DNA from: Albifimbria verrucaria
Taxonomy: Eukaryota > Ascomycota > Sordariomycetes > Hypocreales > Stachybotryaceae
Assembly: GCA_020081605.1 (NCBI GenBank)
Contig: JAHREC010000013.1
Span: 3,038,001-3,102,000, forward strand
DNA: 64,000 bases
Direction: 5' to 3'
The notes under the pieces are model-generated. The model was not told where the DNA came from, made no database searches, and saw only the letters and a program-made list of their open reading frames with translations. Positions 1 through 9,948 of the stretch are shown here, in pieces (the first letter of the stretch is position 1; each line of letters starts with the position of its first letter). The position numbers and the translations under genes were made by a program.

Positions 1-1980
1 GCGACGCCAACCACCAGCTACACATTTTCCATGGCCGCTTGACCATCGTCTCATCTTGCCTGTCGTCGCAAGCTTGCCATCTCCCAGTATCTACAGTAGA
101 GCCATCGCAACACGAGCCTGCTGCAGGCGTAACCCGCCTCGCCCTTCGTAAACGATGCGCCTTAACCGCTATCGCTGCCGCTCCACCCGGACGGGGCTGT
201 CGCCAACTGCGTCATGGCAATGCCTTGAGAGAGAAACTCGAGCAAGGAAACTTCTCGAGAATGCCATGCTCTGTCCCGTAAAAGCAACAGTACGAGGCCG
301 ACTCCCCGCCGCCCCGCTGCGGAACCCTTCTGGTGGCTTGGCCTTCGTGCTGCTAAGAGAAGCCGTTCGTCCTAGACGGGGGCCTCATCAGCAGATACGG
401 TACATTCAGGTACCTACCGTTACACGTCGAACCTGCCACCTTGCCAGTGGATAATCCTGGCCAGCGTCGATTGCGCCGTTAGGGTCTTGGTCTTGGCGGT
501 CTTGCCATTTTATGTTTCATCGTGATGTTGTATCAGATATCCTGCTTCATCAACGAGCACAAAGCTTTGGCCAGTCCAACGGACTCGGGGCTCTTGGCGC
601 ACATTGAACCACACAGGGCTCCCTTGGTGAAGATTGCTTGCTTCTTCCTTCCGTGTTTCGTTGAACGCTCAGCAAGGGCCACTGCATATAATCTGCATGC
701 ATATGTTCTGCACCCAAAATCCCACTTGGTCGCCACGGCGCTTCTGATTGGAGCCAAAGTGAAACAATCTTAGATGCCTACTCAAACCCTGACGAAGCCT
801 GTGTTTCGTCTGGTCTTTGCTTATTGTTACTTCCATTCGGCTGCAGGCGCCGTTTTTCTCTACCCAGCTTTCGCTTATTACGGTAATTTACTCGAATCTA
901 TCGCACCGACTCCGGGCTTGATCTAGCCATTCATGCAATCTTGGCTACCTCCACAAGCTCCCGGACTCATCTCAACCATCTCCAGTCCTGGCAGCGATTG
1001 TCCTCTCCTTCTTGGCCAGTCCACCTTTCTAGTCTACTTACAGCCCAGCTTGGGAAAGACTCGCTCTAGCCAGACCCAAGCCAGCCTCTTTCAGACCGCT
1101 TCCTACTGTTGATAGGGCTAGGGAAATGGCACGAATTGGCTCGGACGGGCAAGGAATGTGAGCGCGAACCCCGCTATTCCAATGAACATCTTCATTTGGG
1201 CACGGTCTTGATTAACATGGGCCAATGGCAGCGGTGCCATGCCGCTTCCTTTTCCACCTCGAATGATAAGACTGCATCCCTCTGCTTCTGTGCCGCTCAA
1301 TGGCAGGGTCTGCGTAAGATCATCATCACAGCGGTCTGACCCTTACCCCGATGTGTCTCCTTGTATCTGCTGCCCATCTCCGGCGTCGCCGCTCTGGTCC
1401 GCTCAGCCTCCGTCTAACCGTTTCCTCCTGCCCTCACATTTGATCTCGGCGCTTTTAGGCGTTCCAAAAAGAAACGAAATATCCTGAGCTGAATTGTGAT
1501 GCACCAAGCGTCATACCGGGATCTGCGAGCCCCGACGTCAGGCGAAACATCAGGCAGGGTGCCGTTGTCAGTACCATCCATCCCGCCATTATTGCTTTCG
1601 AGAGTGACGTACGTAGATCGGCGGAACTCCTGGACCCTTATACGCCTTTTTATGACCTTAGAATAAACCTAAATAAATGCATAACTTTGTTGTGTTGCAG
1701 GTTCAATGACTACCTCCCTACCTAGGTACCTATCTACCTGTCTAAGTCATAGAAAAGGTGAATATAGGATTCGCCTGCCAATGACTGCAAGGGAAACAAC
1801 GACTAAAGACAGTGCTTGCTATGCAGATAAAGCGTGGACGTATCATCAACGACCCGCGAACAATTTCTAAATATACATCGTTCGATTTCAACTTGAACCC
1901 CACACGTCTCTATGATCATTACTCCGGATCTGCCACTGTTTCTGTTACAGCCGCGACTCCAACCATTTATATCGGCTGTT
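1..1980. other. Gene-less left flank
   Basis: I recognise no gene here. The open frames are short, overlap on both strands and have no recognisable domains. Around 1721-1745 there is a CCTACCT/AGGTACCT-type low-complexity tract of the kind seen repeatedly elsewhere in the window. The stretch from about 1640 to 1980 is AT-richer and is probably the 3' flank of the transporter gene that ends at 1981. Confidence 0.5.
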
Positions 1981-3775
1981 TCACCTTCTCCTTCTCCTCA
2001 GGTTGCCTCTCCGGCTCCCACCAGGGGTGCCTAGGCTCCTATCGACCCCATTTGGCTGTTTCTCTTGCGACGGCTTCGTCTCCTTGCGTGCGTCGATGCT
2101 CTCCCGCCACTCCTGGCCCCATCGGATCGCTGCCATGACACCCGCTGCCGAAACCACTAGTAGCAGCGACGAGATGGTCGAGAACCAGCCTACGCCGATG
2201 CCCTCCACGGCCGGCAGCACCACAGCGGTGCCCAGGCAGCCCGCCAGGTAACGCACGAAGAAGTTGGCCGCCGTCACTTCGGCGCCTTGTCCTGCCATGA
2301 CGTCCAGACAGTATGTGTTAAGTGATGGGAAGCAGAAGAGCTGCCCGACACCTTGGAGGAACATGACAATGACAGGCACTGGGATGCCACCGACTGCCTG
2401 GTCGACCGTCCAGCCATAGATGAGGATGCAACCTGGGATTAGGATACCTAGGAACGGCAACGATGATCGTAGTCGATCTTCCGGTATCCGCCTCCCGCCT
2501 CGCTTTCTGATCCACCGTTTGACTGTCATATCTGCCCACCGGCCTCCCATGAATGTTCCCACAAGGTAACCACATCCTGGTGCTAGGTAAAACAATCCAG
2601 ACAGTAACGGCGACTCCAGCTGGAACCGGGGTTGAGCACGTATCGAATCGGCGTCAAGAGGCTGTACATATTCCATACGAGCGCCGAGCTGCCGCCTGCC
2701 ACCATAACCAGGTTTGGGTAACGGAACAGCCGCAGCACCTTGATCGGATTGATCATTTTAAGGATTGACTTGGTCTTGTGCATCTTTGACAGCCCCTCCA
2801 GGTCCTTAATTTTCTTGTGGTGCGATGTCTCTGGCACCAGCCAGAAGACACCCACCGCTCCTGTTCCAGCCAGTGCGGTCTGTAGCCAAAATATGGATCT
2901 CCATGACGAGTATGTCACGATCAGACCACCAAGAAAAGGGCCAAATGCTGGACCGATGAGTGTCCCCGACATGAACCATCCAATGGCAGTTCCTCGCTCA
3001 ACAGGTCGGTATATATCCCTATGGCTATATCAGCACTTGGTTCTACGATGACATGATTGCCGGTCATTGTTGATGAGGCACTCACCCAATACATGCTGCA
3101 CCTATTAAAATGAAAGCCGTGCCCTCAAATGCAGATAGAGCTCGAAAGACAAAGAAGGTTGCCAAGTTCGGTGCCAGAGCAGTTGCTAGACTCAAGAGAA
3201 AGAAGAGCACAGCAGTTATCAACGTGATCTGCGGGCGTATGAATATCAGTAAATTGTCATATTCCAAGGTATGTTGTATAAAGCCTATTAAGAATGCATG
3301 AATAGCAGGAGTTATCAACACTTACCGGCCGTCTCCCGAATACTTGGCTCATGGGACCCCAAACAATAGGCGATACGCCCATCAACGCCATATAGCCGGC
3401 GTTACTCGCGTTGATAACAGACCCCGAGGTATTATACTCGGCTGCCACTTCGGGAGTTGCCGCCAGCACGCTTGTACTCGAGATAGGCGAGAGAAAGGCG
3501 CAGAATGACATGACTGTCACGATGATGGCCTTGCGCCGACCCGACAACCTGTCGTATATCTCGTCACCAGCCTCTCGATATGGCGCGGCAGCGTCACTTG
3601 GGTCGGCAAAAGTGTCGGGCCCAGACATATGTGACATGGACCGATAGATAGCATCACGCTCCACGTTTTGCTCGGCTTTAATAGGTTGCCTTTCGACATC
3701 CTCATCCTCGGAGTGTGACGACTGTTGATTTGGGTTCCGGGGTTTGGAACCGGCTTGTCCTTCGTTTTGCTCCAT
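1981..3775 (-). CDS. MFS drug:H+ antiporter (DHA1-type), frame interrupted
   Basis: Membrane transporter of the major facilitator superfamily, probably a 12-TM multidrug or organic-compound exporter in the plasma membrane; substrate unknown. Three exons fit: 3775-3326, 3228-3086 and 3018-1981, with GTAAGT and GTGAGT donors. About 544 residues. The N-terminus is hydrophilic (roughly 85 residues), followed by TM1 and the loop 2-3 motif WGPMSQVFGRRP, then motif C (GTLIGPAFGPFLGG) and WRSIFWLQ, all typical of the fungal DHA1/QDR group. The second half carries YLAPGCGYLVGT and FLQGVGQLF. The frame breaks once, at the GGGG run 2628-2631 (plus strand), between SLLTPIRYVLNP and RFQLESPLL; one more base would rejoin it. 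It is either an assembly error or a real inactivation after about two thirds of the fold. Family assignment is firm, substrate is not. Confidence 0.85.
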
Positions 3776-4738
3776 GGCCGGTGAACAACCTCATGGAGGT
3801 TTGCAACATTCAACAATTCGTAGCAAGAGTTCTGGCTTGGGCAGCAAGGCAGATGATAGTTTATTCCTGGTTAATCATGAATGCAACAAATAGTGAATTG
3901 ATAAGAGGACTAGGCGCAAAATAGGAGAAGACCCGTGTTAGAGTATATATACAGAAAGTTATCTGCAAATCCACTGACTCGAATACAGTCGGCAATAGAA
4001 ATCGAAAGAGTCAGAGCAACCAACTGGGCGATACTGCAAAGGCATTATAACGACATTCTTCTCCACAAGTTCGCCGTCTTGGTTGGGCCGGGAGGCATTG
4101 CCCGTGTTATCCCCGGCATGCATACCCGCTGCCAGTGCATCGTTGAAGGTAAACCTACGATAAGTGTATATTTAATGTGTTATAATTGCTTTTGACACAT
4201 GCTTTGAGGGATCATTATGTGGCATATTAAAACTTGAGAGCTTCAGGAAGTCTTGTTTGTTGGTTAATTTCAAGAATATCTCTGCGTAAGCCCTTGTCTT
4301 GGTGCTTAGCCGAGGCTCCGAGAAATCTCGTCTACAAGACCGTGCCGGATCGAAATATCCCGATGGTCGGCACCGACTGGCCGCCAGACATACAGCCGAT
4401 ACAGATCCTTCCAGATAAGCCGTATAGCCGATCAATGGGACCTCACTCATTCACTCTGCATATGACGTCTAGAATTTTCAAATCAACAACTGTGTTATTC
4501 AACCACACAGTATTGGTCTTTGTATGTTTTGAGTACAGTTTCCCAACTCCGTATCATATGCTGCTCCATGCCCGCAACCCCTGCTAAAACAAAACATGTA
4601 CAAGAATCAATGCCATGCAAAACCAAACAAATGCCATGGTGCTCTACTCATTTCCTGTTGACAGACTGCGAAGCCAAAGGGGTATTTTGTCGAAATCATA
4701 TTTGCAGTTTCCTTGCCAGTTGTAGGCGACTTGATCCA
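3776..4738. other. Intergenic between MFS transporter and CDT1
   Basis: Holds the transporter promoter on the left and the CDT1 3' flank on the right. Open frames here are short, AT-rich and resemble no family. No repeat or RNA gene was recognised. Confidence 0.5.
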
Positions 4739-6209
4739 TCATGACAACAGCTTCTGAACACGTTCTTGAATGACTCTGTCCACAGGCTGACTGTTCCTCT
4801 GAACAACCACGTTCTCTCGTCCTCCAACAGTGACAACTCTCAGCCACTCTGGTGCAACCTCTGTGGCGATGAGCCGCACGCATATCATGCCTTCTTCCTT
4901 GGACAAAGGTACGCGGAGAGAGTCCTTGAGCTTCTCCGTGATGGCAGCCATCGTGAATGCTTGTCGAGGTAGTGATAATGAGCTGGAAAGGCTGAGCATC
5001 GAGATCGTGGCAGCAACATCGCCAACTCTGTTCAAAGCTGCTCGGCGTTGTAGCTCTGGGCCAGAAGGTGGGAGGGGTTCTCCAGCCTTGGCCAGCTGCT
5101 TGTACCGGATGCGATCCAGGAGGCTCATCTTGGTTCCGTCCGAGTTGAGCAGAGGGTTGCTAGGAGCCTGTTGCTTCGTTTCCTTCTCCTGCTGCTTGGC
5201 AGCCAAACCGCTCTTCAAGTCTGACAGGGCACGCTGGCCTACCGCGAATGCCGGGTGCATCTTGATGCTCGATTCCATTGTCGTGATGGCAACCTGGGGA
5301 AGATCGGCTAGTGACAGACCTTCAAACGAGATATCCATGTCGGACATTTCATTGGTGGCATTTTCCACACAAAGAGCTCGGAGGTTGTCCTCGAATTGTC
5401 TGCAGAGCTGCTCCTCCTTGACGGAGGCAGCGCTAAAGCCCTGCCTTAACTCAACACAGACCTTTCCTCTGCCATAGTCGGACACGATAAACGGCGAAGT
5501 GGTTTGCAGTTTGGTGGACTGAAGAGCTATGCATCGTCGAATATCCTCAACCGTGACTGCGCGCTTGCCCCATGCACGAGAGATGTGAGGAGCGATCGAT
5601 GCGACGTCCAAAGGTACACTGTCGCCGTGATGCACAAACTGCAAGATGACTGTCGACAAGAAGGCCTTATGCAGGTTAATTAGGTCGACCAGGTGGGGTG
5701 GGAACGAGCTCCCGGAATTTCCAGAGCTAGCTGTGTCTGTCGGTGAAGTCTTCTTGGGCTTAGGGAAAAGTCGAGCTTTGTCTGTATCGTTTTGCCCTGG
5801 CGCTTGGAGTGCGCAACAACAGTAGAAGTTCCGGGTCGGTGAGCTGTCTCTGTGATGGAGGAAGCTGCCTTGGCTGTACGCTTGCCTTTGGTCACAGCTC
5901 GGATGGGCTTGGGGAGGGAGCGGCGGCCGCGGGCTCTTGTCGACGACAAGCCCGCTTCGTCGGGGTCGGGGCTGGCAAAGATTCATCGTCGCTACTGGGA
6001 GAAAAGGACAAGTTGCGACGGGTCAGAGATTGATGCGTCTCGTCTTCGTCAATAGAAGCAGCCTTCCTCTTCTTGAGCGACACAGGCTCGGTCACGACCG
6101 CCTTCTTGGATGATAAGTCGGAAGGGATATTAGACTTGGTGACACGGGCAAAACTGCTGATCGACTGGGTAGTCGCCGCCTCGGCTCTTGCTCTCGTCGT
6201 CCTAGCCAT
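4739..6209 (-). CDS. CDT1: DNA replication licensing factor Cdt1-like, frame interrupted twice
   Basis: Probable Cdt1 orthologue, which helps load the MCM helicase at origins in G1 in the nucleus. About 490 residues, no intron. The N-terminus (MARTTRARAEAA) is basic and disordered; a PIP-like sequence (QTKLDF, near residue 145) could bind PCNA. A central winged-helix-like part follows (HLVDLINLHKAFLSTVILQFVHHG ... APHISRAWGKRAVTVEDIRR) and then a C-terminal winged helix (LLDRIRYKQLAKAGEP ... MAAITEKLKDSLRVPLSKEEG ... RVVTVGGRENVVVQRN), the arrangement of fungal Cdt1. The ATG at 6209 is chosen because the frame upstream becomes composition-poor. Two frame changes are needed, one near 5905-5925 and one at the AAAA run 5766-5769 directly after the PIP-like motif; both are repaired by one added base. 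Fungal Cdt1 is poorly conserved, so the name rests on architecture and is slightly less sure than for the other genes. Confidence 0.75.
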
Positions 6210-6528
6210 AGTGTTGGTGGGCGGTAGATGAAGATGGGTGAAGAGGGAGCCGCAGGTAGAGAGCAGGGCGAGGGAAGGAAGGGCCCAACTGCTTCGTGTA
6301 AATGCCGGGGTGGGCGAGATAGAAGTTGGTTCCAATGATGAAAACCAGTGTGAATCGCAGCTCGAAGGAGAGACAGGTGACGATACAGAGGCCGACTCGT
6401 TTTTCCCTCTTCTCAGACAGCTTTGAGATATGGTCAGAACCAAGGATGTGGACATGGGAAACGGTTGCTCGGGTAGCCATTAATGAGGAATTACAGTGGG
6501 CTGGCCCCACGCGACGCGACCTTGTCAA

Positions 6529-6536
6529 GACGCGTC
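6529..6536. promoter_or_regulatory. MluI cell-cycle box (MCB) in CDT1 promoter
   Basis: The perfect palindrome GACGCGTC lies 320 bases upstream of the CDT1 ATG, next to MCB-like ACGCGAC copies at about 6510-6520. ACGCGT is the established binding core of the G1/S factor MBF (Swi6/Mbp1, Cdc10/Res), and S. pombe cdt1 is a Cdc10 target. The same octamer occurs upstream of DPB2. Confidence 0.5.
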
Positions 6537-7447
6537 TCGCGCTCTGGCACCGCGTAAAGAGGTCTGCTTTTGGGCCCACCGCGACATGCTCCAGCGGCCC
6601 CACCAAAATTTCGACTTCACATGCTTGTCAACCACAGAATATCTGTCTTCCTCGTTGACTTTTCTTCGGCACATGGAGAAGCCTGTGCACGTCATTGCCT
6701 CCCCATGTCTATATCACACCAATAAAAAGAAGTGTTAGCCGAGGCTTCGGGCAGACTCAATTTCTGGGAACATGCCCTCCTGCCCATTGAAGTTAGTTGT
6801 CCATAGAGCTCTCCAAGTTTAGGTCGTGAATACTGTTCGCTCGTTTATGTGCATCTCCTGATTCGTCTCGGATGCAAGTTACAACAGGCAGGTAAGCAAT
6901 CAATCTTGCTGTTGTTTTGAAGTAATTTTTCGTATTCGACATGTGGCATAGCCTCTCATCCAATACCGGCCGACTGGCTCACGAGTAAGCCTGTGCCACT
7001 CACCGGTTCACACAACAAGCAGGATCAGTAATTATGATGACCAACCTGTGCATGCCCTAACGAACCACAAGCTTACACCAAGGTGCAATGGCCACACTTC
7101 AAGCATTTGCAAAACAAATCGTACAACTCGCCCAATGCGTAGATCCATTGATGAAAGTAAGCGCTTCTAATAAACTAATGCCAAGCTTGCCTCACTGATG
7201 TTTTCCATCCTGTGATGTGCAACACTCAGACCGTGCCAATGTCCCGCTCCTACCGGTGATTCCCTTTTGTACTCCTAGACACCCATGCGCCAAACGTCCA
7301 ACCCATTTTCATTCCCTCTCGAATGCCAAGTTGTACAAGAAAAGAAGAAGGAAAAGTTACAGGGGCAGCAGCGTGGCCACCTCATCCGTTGGCCTACCCG
7401 GACCAAATCGTCAAACTGAGATACTGTGCGGCCACGCAACAGCCGAC
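6537..7447. other. Intergenic upstream of CDT1
   Basis: No gene recognised. The open frames have no recognisable features. The right part is the 3' flank of the small gene at 7448-7690. Confidence 0.45.
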
Positions 7448-7690
7448 TCAGCGACGAAAAGAAGTAGGCCATTGCTCGGATCTAAAGCTCACAGGGCTAG
7501 GAGGCGGAGGTGCCGGGACAGAGTAGTCGTCTTCCTGGATATGGCGGACTGGAGTAGAAGGCCGATCAAGGTGCTTTGAAGCGAGAGTTGCGTTGAGACT
7601 AGTATACAAGTCTTGCGGAGAAGCGCCAATCTTGATGGTATGTTGCGAGGCCTGCATGGCCAGAGAAGAGGTGATATGAGCGCTAGGCAT
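7448..7690 (-). CDS. Small hypothetical protein (80 aa)
   Basis: Function not recognised. An 80-residue ORF starts with MPSAHITSSLAMQ and ends in a proline patch (SVPAPPPPSPVSF) and SEQWPTSFRR. It is soluble, with no signal peptide or TM segment. Three things suggest a real gene. Its codon use resembles that of the neighbouring genes. The start lies in a good fungal context (TCAAAATGCC). The leader contains a well-formed intron (7794-7734) with donor AAG|GTGAAT, a branch-like CTGAC and a TTGCAG acceptor, which leaves a spliced 5' UTR. No frame interruption is seen. It could be a conserved fungal short protein; a protein search would decide. Confidence 0.55.
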   Translation of the reverse strand: MPSAHITSSLAMQASQHTIKIGASPQDLYTSLNATLASKHLDRPSTPVRHIQEDDYSVPAPPPPSPVSFRSEQWPTSFRR

Positions 7691-7733
7691 TTTGAGTGAT
7701 TGCTTCAGAGGTGAGTTTGCGTGAGCAACGTGG

Positions 7734-7794
7734 CTGCAAGAGGAGTGTCAGAGCTTTAAGAGATCAACAGAGAAGATAGGCCTGGGATATTCAC
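7734..7794 (-). other. Predicted 5' UTR intron
   Basis: 61-nt candidate intron upstream of the small ORF: donor GTGAAT after AACAAG, branch-like GCTCTGACA about 17 nt before the acceptor TTGCAG. Seen by eye only. Confidence 0.45.
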
Positions 7795-8476
7795 CTTGTT
7801 GGCCAGATGTGATACTTCCAGAAAATGGAAGGGATGTGTAAAAGAGACGGTAATGGATATATGTAGTTGCCACAGTCTAGTATGGCCGAGGTGAAGCGTG
7901 ACAAGTGTGTGCAGATTGTCAAAGATCAAGGAGTCTCGAGATGTGGTGAGATGTGCTTCGGAGTCAAGAAGTAAAAGTAATAGTCAAGGTTCTCGCCTGT
8001 GTAGCCAGGAATCTTGTTCTCGTTTGGAAAGAGAGAAAAGGTGGAAGAGAGAAGGGAGGTGGATGGATTTTAATAATGGGCCAGCCGGGAGTTAAGGCGG
8101 TGCTGCACAGCAGAGCACGCACCTACAGTCAGAAAAAATTGACACAAAGGGAAAAGGGCCTCTCCAGGAGGTCCAGGAATGCGGTACTATGAATTAAGGT
8201 AAGGGAGGTACCAACAGAGCAGGTACCGGTTGGGTGGGAAATTGCAGCTAAGGTTACGTTGCTGGCTGTGATTCACGGGGAGGGAAAGGACAAAAGGTGA
8301 AGCGAGACGAGGCGAGGCGAGGCAAGGCACGAGTACCTCACACCTCCTACCTCCTACCTCACACCTCACCTTGGAAAAACCTGGGGAAAGCGGGAAAGGA
8401 CTCCACGGGGTAAGGGAGGGTGGGGGTAGAGCCAGTGGCTTCCTGGGGAACAACACAACAGACAGGCAGGCAGGGG

Positions 8477-8605
8477 GTGTGAGGTGAGGTGTGAGGTGAG
8501 GTGTGCGCCAGGCGGTACCTACGCTCCCCGTACAGTGCCTAACGTTGCCTACCTACTACACCTGACCTTACCTTACCTTACCTTAGCTAAGGTAGGTCAG
8601 TACCT
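8477..8605. repeat. GAGGTGAGGTGT and ACCTT low-complexity tract with inverted arm
   Basis: Repeats of GTGAGGTGAGGT (8477-8505) are followed by four copies of CCTTA (about 8568-8588) and the partly palindromic ACCTTAGCTAAGGTAGGT. The two arms could fold back on each other. Similar ACCTACCT/AGGTAGGT tracts recur in many intergenic parts of this window. Confidence 0.6.
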
Positions 8606-9915
8606 ACTCACTAGGCACATGCAGTAATCGACAGCGCAGCGCAGCACAGCGCAGCAGGTACCAGCAGCCCGAAAAGGGTGTGCGGCGACGGATGCATTCC
8701 ACGTCGGAATTTGGGGCGCACACCTAAGGTACCTCTCCTCCTTGCTTCCAGCCAACCAACCAACAAAACCAAACACCCATCACCAACCAAACGCGTGTTT
8801 CCACCACATTCTCCTCAACACGATGTCCATGCTGTAATCGGTCAACGCGGCACGAGGCGCTGTAAGGTACAGTCTGCAACTTCAAACACCCATCTTGTAC
8901 CGCTCTGCAGTCCGTGGCCGTCTCCCATTGACAACTTGTAATTGGCCGAAACCGACATGTCGCGTCTGCATCAAACTTGACATGCCATACAGCTCGAGCC
9001 TGGCACGATCAGACATCGCATCGAGTTTTTTTCCTTCTTGGCCCTCTCGTCCTCTTCCTCTCTCCCTCCTCTTCCGGGGTCTGGGTGAGAAGGGAAATAT
9101 TCCCGGAGAGCGAGACTGGATGTGCGTGGGCCAGGTAAAAGGGTGTGTCGTGATCTGTGCTCCGACAAGTCCGCTTTCCCTTCAATTCCATCCTCCTTCT
9201 TCTTCCGTTCTCGAACCAAGGACGATAATTCGACAGAGCCTTGATTGACCCGAGATGGCCTTCCGACGCTAGCGACGGAGAAGGATGACAAGGCCACGTC
9301 TGGAAACAGACGTGGGGGCTGGCTTGGGACAAATGCGTCGCTAATGATGGACACAACACCCTGTTCAAACATCACTGTGTCTTTGTCTGACTCGTCTGGT
9401 TATTGCCTGCATACCTGCCGATCGACCAGCCGGGCCTTGGGACATATTGTGCCCCAGTCCCGTTGCCCACTGACGGCTGCCGTATCAGGCACCCGATTAA
9501 TGTTCCTCGTCGGCTTGTTCCCTGTGGTCCGTGATATTCGGATCTAGAGCTGTAACACAGTATTGTGGGCTCGACTTCAAACGCCCATTGCTAGACGAAG
9601 ACACCCTTGGCCTCTCCCTTTCCGGGTTTGTTTTCTTTTCCTTTCCCTCTTCCGCCTATTGCTTTGATTGTCTTACCAATGATATTGACGACGACTCATC
9701 TGACATGAAGCACGATGGCGACCTCTAGAAGGCACTCGTATCTCTAAGTAAGGCTGATAAAGCAAGACTCCTTTAGGAGTGTGCATAGATATTCCTAACC
9801 GACAGCCAAGGCAGCCTGGTCGATATTTACCCCAGTTTAATGCAACCAGACCCCTGTCGAAGAGTGTCACCACGGATCGGATGGGACATTTGCCAGTACA
9901 CACAACATCCGCAGG

Positions 9916-9920
<5 letters not shown>

Positions 9921-9946
<26 letters not shown>

Positions 9947-9948
9947 TT
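9921..9948 (+). repeat. Poly-T run of about 28 bases
   Basis: An unbroken T tract followed by CTCTTTCTTGG. No retroelement coding sequence or target-site duplication was seen beside it, so it is described only as a homopolymer. Confidence 0.8.

Noticed and set aside
2583..2676. Micro-intron GTATGG...TACAG in the MFS gene as explanation of the frame change
   Set aside because: Only 17 nt long, far below the shortest fungal introns, and it would remove conserved residues; a missing base in the G run explains the sequence better.
8971..9375. 134-codon minus-strand ORF
   Set aside because: Low-complexity Arg/Lys/Glu stretch produced by a purine-rich tract; a second overlapping frame is equally open.
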